Origin: Burkholderiales bacterium
GTDB lineage: Bacteria > Pseudomonadota > Gammaproteobacteria > Burkholderiales > Burkholderiaceae_C
Assembly (NCBI GenBank): GCA_016703325.1
Contig: JADJCH010000018.1
Location: 70,857-134,856, forward strand
Direction of reading: 5' to 3'
DNA length: 64,000 nt
Below, one piece after another: positions 43,933-52,628 of this stretch (position 1 is its first letter; each line of letters starts with the position of its first letter). The notes beneath the pieces are model-generated. The model saw nothing but the letters and a program-made list of their open reading frames with translations. It made no database searches and was not told the origin of the DNA. Both the position numbers and the translations under genes were made by a program.

Positions 43933-44682
43933 TCAGCCCGAGCGCAGCAACAGCCCCAGGTATTCGTGAAGAGCTGCCGTGCTCTTGGCCAGCGCGGAGA
44001 GCTGCGGCACCAGATGTCCGGGCCAGATCGGCGCCACATGCTGGAAGTCCACCGGCATGGCGCAGGTTTCGATGCCCACCGACGCCAGGTTGCGCTGTGC
44101 GCGCGGCAGGTGCGATGCCGAGGTGAAAAGCAGCGCATGTTTCACCTGGCGCAGCTCCAGCAGGGAGGCCACCGCGGCGGCGCCGGTCGAGGTGGTGCGG
44201 GTCTGCGACTCCAGCAGCAGCGCCTCGCGCGGCACCCCCAGATCGCGCAGCAGCCGGCCCATCAGCACCGCCTCAGGCACGCTGCCGGCACCACCGGAGA
44301 CCAGCAGGCGGCGACCAGGGTCGGCCTTGACCCAGTGCGAGGCTCCCATCAGGCGGCGAAAACTCGCCTGCTGCAGGTGGGCATAGTCCTCTTCACTGCG
44401 GGCGCCATCGCTGGCCCCACCGGCCAGCAGGATGCCCCACTCCAGCTCGGCACCGCGCCCCTTCTGGCAAGCCTGGGCCGCGTCCAGCGCCTGCCGCTCC
44501 AGTGGGGCGAGAAGGGCATTGGCACCCAGCGGGGAGGCCAGCAGCCAGAACAGCAGCACCAACCCGGTGGTGAGTCGGCGCGGCCAGACCACCCGCCGGC
44601 CGCGCCACAGCACCACCAGCAACACCAGCAGCAGCCAGCCCAGCAGCGCCGCAGGCTCCAGCAGACTTTGCAGGAATCGCAT
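43933..44682 (-). CDS. YdcF/ElyC family protein (DUF218)
   Basis: A 249-residue protein with two N-terminal membrane segments (about 8-27 and 37-55) and a DUF218 domain with GILLAGGASDGARSEEDY and TRTTSTGAAAVASLLE. The family includes ElyC/SanA, envelope proteins linked to peptidoglycan or lipid-carrier metabolism; their activity is unresolved. The gene lies between a deacetylase and a glycosyltransferase on the minus strand, so it likely belongs to the polysaccharide locus. Confidence 0.82.
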   Translation of the reverse strand: MRFLQSLLEPAALLGWLLLVLLVVLWRGRRVVWPRRLTTGLVLLFWLLASPLGANALLAPLERQALDAAQACQKGRGAELEWGILLAGGASDGARSEEDYAHLQQASFRRLMGASHWVKADPGRRLLVSGGAGSVPEAVLMGRLLRDLGVPREALLLESQTRTTSTGAAAVASLLELRQVKHALLFTSASHLPRAQRNLASVGIETCAMPVDFQHVAPIWPGHLVPQLSALAKSTAALHEYLGLLLRSG

Positions 44683-44706
44683 CGCTTCGTTCAGGGCGCC
44701 AAAAAA

Positions 44707-45977
44707 TCAGTGCCCGCCACAGCCGCAGCCGGCAGCGGTGGCTTGGGCAGCATGGGAGCGGTGGAATTGACCCAGGTGATCGATCAACTCGCCCACGTTG
44801 TTCTCGATCATGAAGCGCTGCTCGATCAGCGCCCGGGAGTTGGCCCCCATTTCGCGGCACTTCACCGGGTCCTGGTAGAGCGCCGCAATGGCCGCGGCAA
44901 TCGCCTGGGCGTTCTCCGGTGGCACCAGATGGCCGGTGCGGCCGGTGATCACCACCTCCGGAATGCCCGACACCGCGGTGCCGATGATCGGCAGGCCGCA
45001 GGCCATCGCTTCCAGCGTGACGTTGGGAATGCCGTCGCGGTCGCCGTTCTTGGCGATGACGCTGGGCGCGATCAGCACGTCGGCGGCGCACATGGCCGCA
45101 ATCGTCTGCGCATGCGCCACACGGCCGGCAAAGCGGATGCGCTCGCGCACGCCGTGACGCTCGGCCAGCGCCTCCAGCTCGGCCTGCATCGGGCCGTCAC
45201 CCACCAGCGTCACGTTGACCTGCTGGCCGGCCTGGGCCGCCATGCCGACGGCTTCGATCAGGAAGGGAAAGCCCTTCTGTTCCACCAGCCGGCCCACCGC
45301 CACCACCTCCAGCGGCTCTCCCGGCTGGCGCTGGCGCTGCGTCAGCTTCATGCGGCCCATGTCGATGCCGTGGTAGTTGAGGTTGACCTTGGTCTGCTGA
45401 TCGGCCCGCAGCAGGGTGCGCAGGTATTCGACGTTGTAGCCGGTGCAGGTCACGAGACCCGAGCTGCGCTGGATCTTGTCGCGCAGTTCGTCGGGCCCGG
45501 TGAGGTAGATGTCCCAGGCGTGGGCGGTGATGCTGAAGGGCCGGTCGCTGAGGATCTGGATCACCACCGCCGCGGAGGTCGGGATGGTGGCCCAGTGGGC
45601 ATGCACCGCAAAGTCGCTGCCCTCCAGCTCGCGGGCGATGGCGGCCGTCTTCGGGAAGATGGCCAGCGACTTGGCCAGCTCCATCGGCCGGGAGGCATAG
45701 GTTCCCGCCAACCAGCCCAGCGCCTTCAGGCTGCGCAGCGGGTGGCGCAGCAGCGTGGCCAACAAACCACCGATCACCCGGCCGTCGAACAGGAAGGGCA
45801 GGTAGCGCACCAGCCTGGCGTGGTCCGGTACAGGTAGGCGCCTTCCGGCGGCGGCTTGAGGGAATAGATGCGCAGGTCGATGCCCTGCTGGCGCATGCCT
45901 TCCACCTCCCGGGCGACAAAGGTTTCGTGGAAGTCCGGGTAGGCGGACAGCAGGTAGGCAATGGCTCGGGGTCGCAT
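44707..45977 (-). pseudogene. glycosyltransferase family 4, frameshifted
   Basis: Minus-strand GT-B glycosyltransferase. The N-terminus (MRPRAIAYLLSAYPDFHETF, then YSLKPPPEGAYLYR) is in one frame from the ATG at 45977. The rest (DHARLVRYLPFLFDG to the C-terminus, including VGRLVEQKGFPFLIEA and GIPNVTLEAMACGLPIIGT) is in another. The frames meet at about 45825, where a GGG appears as GG in the coding strand (one base deleted); restoring it gives YRDHARLVRYLPFLF and about 423 residues. Sequencing error or true frameshift cannot be told apart here. The C-terminus ends with the Cys-rich GCGCGGH. Confidence 0.82.
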
Positions 45978-46160
45978 GCGGATCGGAGGTGAAGTGCGCG
46001 GATTCGGCGCTCGGTGGCAACAGGCAGAGGTGGCCGCCATGCGGCGGCAGGGCAGCAGGTCGTCGCTGCGCGGTGGAGGGGCAATGGAATGGCGGGAGTG
46101 TCTCAGCAACCGAGCCTGTTGCTCGCACGCAGCAGGCCCCGCGTCACAACTCCGACACGC

Positions 46161-46182
46161 CACCCCCACAAAGATGGGGGTG
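46161..46182. other. inverted repeat between divergent glycosyltransferase genes
   Basis: Arms CACCCCCA (46161-46168) and TGGGGGTG (46175-46182) around a six-base spacer in the 263-base gap between the minus-strand frameshifted glycosyltransferase (start 45977) and the plus-strand glycosyltransferase (46241). No T-run follows, so an operator or leader hairpin is more likely than a terminator. Nothing else is recognisable in the gap. Confidence 0.4.
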
Positions 46183-46240
46183 ACGATCTGCGATCATCGG
46201 CGGCGTTGCCACCGCCGAGGTCCGACAGACCGGGCCCGCC

Positions 46241-47356
46241 ATGACAGTGTCCCAGATCCCCCACGTCGTCCACGTGATCGACGAGATGCCCGCCGAAGGT
46301 GCCCAGCGCCTGATCGTGGAGGTCATCCGCAACGGCTCACCCGGCTATCGTTATTCCGTATTGTGCATGGTGCGCGAAGGCCTGCTGGCCGAGGAGCTGC
46401 GCCGCCACGGCGTGGCCGTGCACTGCCTGGGACGCCGGCCGGGAGTGGACCCCGGCACCATCCCGGCCCTGCTGGCCTGGATGCGCCGGGAGCGGCCGGA
46501 TGTGATCCACACCCACCTCTACAACGCCGACTGCTACGCCCGCCTGGCCGCCTGGCTGGCCCGGGTGCCCGGGCGCTTCTCCACCCGCCACAGTTCCAGG
46601 CCCTGGCCGACCCCGATGCGCCGGCGCATCGCGCGCTGGATCAGTCGCCTCAGCCACGCCACAGTGGCCTGCGGTGCCGACGTGCAACGCATGCTGGTCA
46701 ATGAGGACGGACTGAACGCTGAGCAGGTGCGCACCATCTCCAACGGCATCGACCTGGGCCGCTTCGACCGGGCCGACCGCAGCCGACTGCGCGATGAACT
46801 CGGCCTGGCCGGCGACGAATTGCTGATCGGCGTGGTCGGCCGGTTGATCCCGTTGAAAGGCCACCAGCAGCTCATCGATGCGCTGGCGCAGTTGCATCGC
46901 ACCGGCCTGAGGCAGTGGCAGGCCGTCTTCGTGGGTGGGGGCGAACTGCAGGACTCGCTGCGGGCATCCATCGCCGCAGCCGGCCTGCAGGGCCGCATCC
47001 ATCTGCTGGGGGTGCGCTCGGACATGGCCGACGTGCTGGCCGCGCTGGACGTCTTTGCCATGCCCTCCCACCACGAAGGGCTGCCGATGGCACTGCTGGA
47101 GGCCATGGCCGCCTCCCGTGCCGTGGTGGCCAGTGCAGTGGGCTCGATCCCGGAGGTCATCCGCCATGGCGAAAGCGGCCTGCTGGTCCCGCCGAAGGAC
47201 GTGCCTGCCCTGGTCTCGGCATTGCAGCGGCTGCTCACCGATGCGGCGCTGCGCAGCTTGCTGGGCACCCAGGCCCGCCAGACGGTGCTGGAGCAGTACA
47301 GTGCCCAGCGCACGGCGCAGTCCTATGAGGCGCTGTATGACGAGGTTCTGGGCTGA
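46241..47356 (+). CDS. glycosyltransferase family 4
   Basis: A 371-residue GT-B glycosyltransferase. PHVVHVIDEMPAEGAQRLIVE at the start, the nucleotide-binding VVGRLIPLKGHQQLIDAL and SHHEGLPMALLEAMA with its E-x7-E pair are typical. It opens a short plus-strand operon with the propeller lipoprotein 61 bases downstream. The sugar donor is unknown. Confidence 0.92.
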   Translation: MTVSQIPHVVHVIDEMPAEGAQRLIVEVIRNGSPGYRYSVLCMVREGLLAEELRRHGVAVHCLGRRPGVDPGTIPALLAWMRRERPDVIHTHLYNADCYARLAAWLARVPGRFSTRHSSRPWPTPMRRRIARWISRLSHATVACGADVQRMLVNEDGLNAEQVRTISNGIDLGRFDRADRSRLRDELGLAGDELLIGVVGRLIPLKGHQQLIDALAQLHRTGLRQWQAVFVGGGELQDSLRASIAAAGLQGRIHLLGVRSDMADVLAALDVFAMPSHHEGLPMALLEAMAASRAVVASAVGSIPEVIRHGESGLLVPPKDVPALVSALQRLLTDAALRSLLGTQARQTVLEQYSAQRTAQSYEALYDEVLG

Positions 47357-47417
47357 ACACCGGTTGCACCTCATCCGTCGGTTGCCCCATCTTTTCGGTC
47401 ACTTCAAAGGCCTCACC

Positions 47418-48806
47418 ATGCGCCCACCCTACAGCTCCACTCCTGCAGACAAGGCGGCTGGCCGATGGACCCGCCCCACAGCGGTCGCGGCCCTGCTGCT
47501 GGCATTGCCGATCCTCTGGTCCTGTGGGCGCCCGGATGGCAGCGGCAACGCCCAGGCGGCGGGATCTGCAACCACCCCCGACCTCTGTGCCGGCCTGGTC
47601 ACCGACAAGGCGGCCCACCCCCCTGCTTCCAGCCCGCGACCGGCCAAGGGGGCCGCGTTCAAGGACCCGGCCTTCGGCGCCCGGGTGATCCGCATCACCG
47701 ACGTGCAGGCGGATTTCGGCGCCAAGATCATCAAACCGCTGTACCCCACGGTGCCGGCCTGGAATGCCGACGAGAGCCGGCTGCTGCTGTGGGTGCGCGG
47801 CAAGGGCCATGCCTTGTTCGACGGCCGCAGCTACCAGTTCATCAGTCTGCTGCAGGTGCAGCCCTCCGACATCGAGCAGCTCTACTGGGACCCGCAGGAT
47901 CCGGATGTGCTCTGGTACAACTACGCGTGGGAAATGGGTGGCCGATCCCTGAGGCAACTCACCCGCTACCAGGTTTCGACCGGCCAGCGCAGCGTGGTCT
48001 ACGACTACCCGGATGCAGGCAAACCCCGCGCCTTCGACGTCGACAACGGCGGTGACCCCCAGTACCCCTCCTGGGACATGAAGCTCTGGGGCGTGCGGCT
48101 GGAGATGTCCAAGGCCAGCGAGAAGTTCTCCTTGAACCTGGACCATCGGCACGACCGCCAGCCCCGCGTCACCGAAGGCCAGCGCGTCATCAACGACGGC
48201 CCCACCCCCCAGGCCTGTCCCTCCGGCCGCTGCATGTGGGCACCCGACCGGGAAGGCTCCCGCCTGGTCGACCCCAAGACCCTGCAGACCGTCAAGCGCC
48301 TGCGTCTGCAAGGGTATGAACACGGCAACCTTGGCATGAACGCGGCCGGTCAGGACTTCTTTGCAGCGGTGCAGTTCGACAACCAGCCCAACGGCACGCT
48401 GGTGGTGGAGAATCTGCAGACGGGCGAGGTCAAGGCGCTCATCGGCCCCTCCACCGGCTACCCCTACCCGCCCACCAGCACCCACCTGTCGGCGGTGGCC
48501 TTCAAGGCCCCGGGCTGGGTGGCCGTGTCGGCAGTGGGCAAACCCGGCCGGGGCCGACCGCTGGACCAGGAGGTCATGCTGGCCCATGTGGACAGCGGCA
48601 AGGTCTGCCGGGTGGCACACCACCACTCCTACGCCAAGGAAGGCCAGTGGGGCTACTGGGCCGAGCCCCACATCACCATCAGCCCCAGCGGCACCCGCAT
48701 GGTGTTCGCCTCCGACTGGCAGAACAGCGATGCGGTCGATGTCTATGTGGTGGAGCTGCCGGCCTATCGACCCGCAGGCTCGTCAATCCCCGGAAACAAG
48801 CCCTGA
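47418..48806 (+). CDS. predicted exported beta-propeller lipoprotein
   Basis: A 462-residue protein with a hydrophobic N-terminal segment (AVAALLLALPILWSC) ending in a Cys that could be a lipobox, though the -1 residue Ser is only moderately typical. The body has repeated segments such as PTVPAWNADESRLLLWV and ITISPSGTRMVFASDW, characteristic of WD40/TolB-like beta-propellers. The function is not known; propellers of this kind include polyuronate lyases, so an enzyme on the locus product is possible but unproven. The last 43 bases overlap the convergent thioesterase gene. Confidence 0.68.
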   Translation: MRPPYSSTPADKAAGRWTRPTAVAALLLALPILWSCGRPDGSGNAQAAGSATTPDLCAGLVTDKAAHPPASSPRPAKGAAFKDPAFGARVIRITDVQADFGAKIIKPLYPTVPAWNADESRLLLWVRGKGHALFDGRSYQFISLLQVQPSDIEQLYWDPQDPDVLWYNYAWEMGGRSLRQLTRYQVSTGQRSVVYDYPDAGKPRAFDVDNGGDPQYPSWDMKLWGVRLEMSKASEKFSLNLDHRHDRQPRVTEGQRVINDGPTPQACPSGRCMWAPDREGSRLVDPKTLQTVKRLRLQGYEHGNLGMNAAGQDFFAAVQFDNQPNGTLVVENLQTGEVKALIGPSTGYPYPPTSTHLSAVAFKAPGWVAVSAVGKPGRGRPLDQEVMLAHVDSGKVCRVAHHHSYAKEGQWGYWAEPHITISPSGTRMVFASDWQNSDAVDVYVVELPAYRPAGSSIPGNKP

Positions 48807-49255
48807 CCCTGCCCGAGGTAGGCAGCGGTGAACTCCGCCGGCATGCGCCGGGCACGCCCGCTGGAAATCTCGATGCACACCAGCTCCCAGCGCGCCCGCA
48901 GCACCGTGGCGCCATCGCGCGGGCGCAGGAGCTGGAAGCGGCGTTCCATGCGCATGCGTGCATCACCCGGCAAGAGCCAGGTCCCCAGCAGCAGCTCGTC
49001 GCCCAGCAGGGTGGGGAGGAGATGGTCGTACTCGCCACGGCGGATGGCCATCGCGCGGTCCAGTCGTCGGTAGTCGGCCAGACCCAGGCCCAACGCTTCG
49101 GAATGCGCCCAGGCCACCCGCTCGCAACACTGCAGGTAGACGGCGTTGTTGGTGTGCTCCAGCCCGTCGATGTCCTGCGGCTGGGGTGCCACCGGTCGGA
49201 CAAAGGGGTGCGGACGGTCCCAGGCAGCGGTCGGGAGGTCGGGGGCAGCGCTCAT
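48764..49255 (-). CDS. hotdog-fold acyl-CoA thioesterase (YbgC/4HBT type)
   Basis: A 163-residue protein with the 4HBT hotdog segment PQDIDGLEHTNNAVYLQCCERVAW, where the Asp and the asparagine helix are typical for YbgC/FcbC-type thioesterases. It probably hydrolyses acyl-CoA or acyl-ACP. The ATG at 49255 is chosen over an open upstream extension through low-complexity sequence. Its 3' end overlaps the convergent propeller gene by 43 bases. Confidence 0.85.
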   Translation of the reverse strand: MSAAPDLPTAAWDRPHPFVRPVAPQPQDIDGLEHTNNAVYLQCCERVAWAHSEALGLGLADYRRLDRAMAIRRGEYDHLLPTLLGDELLLGTWLLPGDARMRMERRFQLLRPRDGATVLRARWELVCIEISSGRARRMPAEFTAAYLGQGQGLFPGIDEPAGR

Positions 49256-49377
49256 GGGCCGACATGATGCCGATGTGCCGCCACGCCGGCTGTCACCATG
49301 GCTCGGCAGGCACCACTGGTTCGGCTGACACGGCAAGTTGGGTCGAGGGTCGTGGGCAGGAGGCGGACACACCCTGC

Positions 49378-49552
49378 GTCATTCCCGCACAGACAGGAAT
49401 CCAGAACGATGTCTCTCGTGATCCGCACCGGTGCTGCCGTCATTCCCGCGAAGGCGGGAATCCAGGTCGTCGAAGGCTTGCTGTCTGTGACCCGGCCTGT
49501 GCACCGCCGCGCGCCAAACGGCCTCTGGATTCCCGCCTTCGTGGGAATGACG
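49378..49552. repeat. cluster of three dRS3-like inverted repeats (ATTCCC-N8-GGGAAT)
   Basis: Two perfect matches to ATTCCCnnnnnnnnGGGAAT occur, at 49442-49461 and 49529-49548, and a degenerate third at 49381-49400. The first two face each other, with flanks CGTC...CCAG in opposite orientation. The pattern is the same as the Neisseria dRS3 family core, seen in many betaproteobacteria. The 310-base gap 49256-49565 holds nothing else. The repeats lie between the thioesterase start and the acyl-CoA ligase stop. Confidence 0.7.
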
Positions 49553-49565
49553 GGGTGGCGTCCTG

Positions 49566-51326
49566 TCAACCGGGCCCGCTCGTCTGCCAGATCACCTTGC
49601 GGCCGGAGGACACCCAGCCCTCGTAGTGGCGGGCATAGACCTCCTCGATGCGGTTGCGCTTGACCTTGAAGGTCGGGGTGACGATGTCGTTGTCCACCGT
49701 CCAGGCCTGCGTCACCACCACCAGGCAATCCAGCTGCTCATGCGGGTCGAGCTGGGCGTTGACGGCCTCCAGGTGCTCGCGCAGCGACTGCTCCAGCCGC
49801 CGCTGCACGTCGTCCTGCCCCAGGCGGGCCACGGCCTGCGCATTGAGCATGGCAATGCCCAGCGGCTGGCCCAGGTTGGCACCGGTGACCACGCAGGCCT
49901 CCAGCGCCTCGTGCATCACCAGACGGTCCTCGATCGGCGCCGGGGAAACATATTTGCCCTTGCTGGTCTTGAACAGGTCCTTCACCCGGCCGGTGATGCG
50001 CAGCAGCCCTTGCGCGTCGATGCCGCCCTTGTCGCCGGTGCGCAGCCAGCCATCGTGGGTGAAAGCCTCGCGGGTCAGCCGAGGTTCCTTGTAGTAGCCC
50101 AGCATCAGCGCCGGGCTGCGCATCTGGATCTCGCCGGTCTGCGCATCGATGCGGGCCTCCACGCCTTCGTAGGCGGGCCCGACGGTCCCCTCCTGGTTGT
50201 GCCCGGGCAGCGTGAAGTGCGACAACGCCAGGTTCTCGGTCATGCCGTAGCCCTCGTTGACCGGCAGCCCCAGGCGGCGGAACCAGGTCAGCAGCGCCGG
50301 AGGCATCGGCGCCGCACCGCCGGCGGCCAGCCTGCACTGGTCCAGGCCCAGGGTGCGCAGGATCTTGCGGCGCACCAGACTGCCGATCAGGGGCAGGCGC
50401 AGCAGCCTCTCGAGCCGGGCCTCCGGCATCTTGTGGTGCACCCCCTGCTGGAACTTCACCCACAACCGCGGCACCGAGAAGAAGATCGTCGGTCGTGCAC
50501 GCTGCAGGTCGGCGGTGAAGGTGTCCAGCGATTCGGCAAAAAACACCCGCATGCCGGCAAAGAGCCAGCCATGCTCGACCAGCGTGCGCTCCACCACATG
50601 GGCCAGCGGCAGGTAGGACAGCATGCGGTCCTGCTCGGTCATCGGGATGCGCCGGGTGCCATGCTCCAGTGCGTAGGCGAAGGCGCCGAAGCGGTGCATC
50701 ACCCCCTTGGGCCGGCCGGTGGTGCCGGAGGTGTAGATCAGCGTCGCCAGGTCGTCCATGTCCCGCAGGGGCTGCCCCTCCAGCGGTGCCGTGCGTTGAC
50801 ACACCTCGTCCCAGCCCTCACAGGCAGCCCGCACGTCCGGCGGCGACAGCGGGTAGCCGATGCAGGGCAGGTTGGCCGGCATACCGGGTTTCATGTCCTC
50901 CCAGCCATCGAGCTTGCCGACAAAGCAGGCCCTGGACTCGCTGTGCTCCAGAATCTGGCGCACGGTGTCGGGCGCCAGCGTCGGATACAACGGCACGGAC
51001 ACATGGCCCGCCATCCAGATGGCCAGGTCGCTCATCAGCCACCAGGCGCAGTTCTTGGACAGGATGGCCACCCTGCTGCCAGGCTCCCAACCCTGCGCAC
51101 GCAGGTGAGCGGCCATGCTGCGCACCTGGCGGGCCAGCTCGCCCCAGGTGAGGTCGGTCACCCGACCGTCCCCCATCGGCTGGGTCAGCGCGACCCGGTC
51201 CGGGCAATGCTGCTCCCAGTAATACAGGCGCTGCAGCGCCAATTGATCCGGCGATACCTGGTCGGCCAGGGAAGTGCACCCAGGCATCGTGGCCTCGGCC
51301 ATGAAAGCGGAAGGAAGCGCGCTCAT
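49566..51326 (-). CDS. long-chain fatty-acid-CoA ligase (AMP-forming)
   Basis: A 586-residue ANL-superfamily ligase. YTSGTTGRPKGVMHRFG (A3), GYGMTENLALSHF (A5), GYYKEPRLTREAF and GWLRTGDKGGIDAQG (A7), and GRVKDLFKTSKGKYVSPAPIE (A8 with catalytic lysine region) are in order; the long AYALEHGTRRIPM linker is typical for long-chain FadD15-like enzymes. Start is the ATG at 51326; the large upstream open frame is antisense to the next gene and rejected. It diverges from the TctC gene with a 264-base spacer in which no regulator gene is visible. Confidence 0.93.
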   Translation of the reverse strand: MSALPSAFMAEATMPGCTSLADQVSPDQLALQRLYYWEQHCPDRVALTQPMGDGRVTDLTWGELARQVRSMAAHLRAQGWEPGSRVAILSKNCAWWLMSDLAIWMAGHVSVPLYPTLAPDTVRQILEHSESRACFVGKLDGWEDMKPGMPANLPCIGYPLSPPDVRAACEGWDEVCQRTAPLEGQPLRDMDDLATLIYTSGTTGRPKGVMHRFGAFAYALEHGTRRIPMTEQDRMLSYLPLAHVVERTLVEHGWLFAGMRVFFAESLDTFTADLQRARPTIFFSVPRLWVKFQQGVHHKMPEARLERLLRLPLIGSLVRRKILRTLGLDQCRLAAGGAAPMPPALLTWFRRLGLPVNEGYGMTENLALSHFTLPGHNQEGTVGPAYEGVEARIDAQTGEIQMRSPALMLGYYKEPRLTREAFTHDGWLRTGDKGGIDAQGLLRITGRVKDLFKTSKGKYVSPAPIEDRLVMHEALEACVVTGANLGQPLGIAMLNAQAVARLGQDDVQRRLEQSLREHLEAVNAQLDPHEQLDCLVVVTQAWTVDNDIVTPTFKVKRNRIEEVYARHYEGWVSSGRKVIWQTSGPG

Positions 51327-51590
51327 CCTTTTTGTCTCCACGCAGGTCGGCAAGCCGCCTGCTCGCATCTGAATCTGAGCCGCTTCGACGATGCCGGACC
51401 GACCCGCAGACGCCTTGACCCGGATCAGCTCCCGTCCCTGGGAAGAACCCGGATCGCGACGCCACTGATCTGGCACAGACCATGAGAGACGGGCCACCAC
51501 TGCGCCGCTACGATCCTGACGCACCCCTTCGACCGGATGGCCGAACCCGAGCTGCCGCGTCTGAATCGACAACACAACGGAGACAGTTCC

Positions 51591-52604
51591 ATGCCCCACG
51601 ATGCCTTGACCCCCGGACGGCGGCGCCTGCTCACCCGCACCGCCACCCTGCTGCTGGGCAGCCTGGCAAGCCCCTGGGGGGTTGCCCAGTCCTCCGCCCA
51701 ACCCACCTGGCCCACCAAGCCGGTGACCATCGTCGTACCCTTCCCGGCCGGCGGGGGCACCGATGCCTTTGCCCGCCCGCTCACCGCGCAGCTGACAAAG
51801 CAGCTGGGCCTGCAGGTGATCATCGACAACAAGGGCGGTGCAGGCGGCAACGTGGGCGCCACCGTGGCGGCCAAGGCCCACCCCGACGGCTACACCTGGT
51901 TCATGGGTGCGGTGCACCACGCCATCGCCCCGGCGATGTACCCGAAGCTCGACTACAACCTGCAGACCGATTTCGTGCCGGTGGCGCTGATCTCCAACGT
52001 GCCGCAGGTGGTGGTGGTCAACCCGGCCAAGGTCCAGGTCCGGGACCTGAAGGAGCTGCTCGCCGCCGTCCGCGCGGCGCCCGGCAAGTTCAACTACGCC
52101 TCGGCCGGCAACGGCACCTCGCACCACCTGGCCGGCGAGCTGTTCAAGCTGCAGACCAGGACCTTCATCACCCACATTCCCTACCGTGGCGCCGGCCCGG
52201 CACTGCAGGACCTGATGGCCGGGCAGGTGGACGTGATGTTCGACGGCCTGGGCTCCTCGGCGGCGCACATCCGCAGCGGCCGGCTGAAGGCGCTTGCGGT
52301 GGCCGCCACGCAGCGTGCACCGGGCTTCCCGGACATCCCCACCTCCACCGAAGGCGGCGTGCCGACCTACCAGGTTGCCACCTGGTACGGCCTGTGGGCG
52401 CCCAAGGGCACGCCGCAGCCGGCCATCGACCGCATGACCGCCGAGTTGGTCCGGGCCTTCGCCACGCCCGAGATCAAGTCTGCCTGGACGAACCTCGGCT
52501 CGGAGATCCCGACCCTGGCCGGCCGCGCCTTCGGCGACTTCGTGACCGCCGAGATCCAGCGCTGGGGCGCGGTGGCGAAGGCCTCCGGTGCGAAACTCGA
52601 CTGA
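51591..52604 (+). CDS. tripartite tricarboxylate transporter substrate-binding protein (Bug/TctC family)
   Basis: A 337-residue periplasmic receptor. The N-terminus has a Tat-like RRRLL followed by a hydrophobic segment; maturation near AQSS. The first mature strand KPVTIVVPFPAGGGTDAFAR is the family signature, with DNKGGAGGNVGA and YTWFMGAVHHAIAP. Bug proteins bind small carboxylates; the neighbour is malonyl-CoA synthetase, so malonate or a related acid is a plausible ligand. A GGAGA Shine-Dalgarno supports the ATG. No TctA/TctB permease lies nearby. Confidence 0.92.
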   Translation: MPHDALTPGRRRLLTRTATLLLGSLASPWGVAQSSAQPTWPTKPVTIVVPFPAGGGTDAFARPLTAQLTKQLGLQVIIDNKGGAGGNVGATVAAKAHPDGYTWFMGAVHHAIAPAMYPKLDYNLQTDFVPVALISNVPQVVVVNPAKVQVRDLKELLAAVRAAPGKFNYASAGNGTSHHLAGELFKLQTRTFITHIPYRGAGPALQDLMAGQVDVMFDGLGSSAAHIRSGRLKALAVAATQRAPGFPDIPTSTEGGVPTYQVATWYGLWAPKGTPQPAIDRMTAELVRAFATPEIKSAWTNLGSEIPTLAGRAFGDFVTAEIQRWGAVAKASGAKLD

Positions 52605-52628
52605 TCGCGGCTTTCCATCCCCCGATCC

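Noticed and set aside
43300..45837. An 845-codon plus-strand open frame over the deacetylase, YdcF-like and glycosyltransferase genes
   Set aside because: It is antisense to three recognisable genes and crosses their gaps without any family feature.
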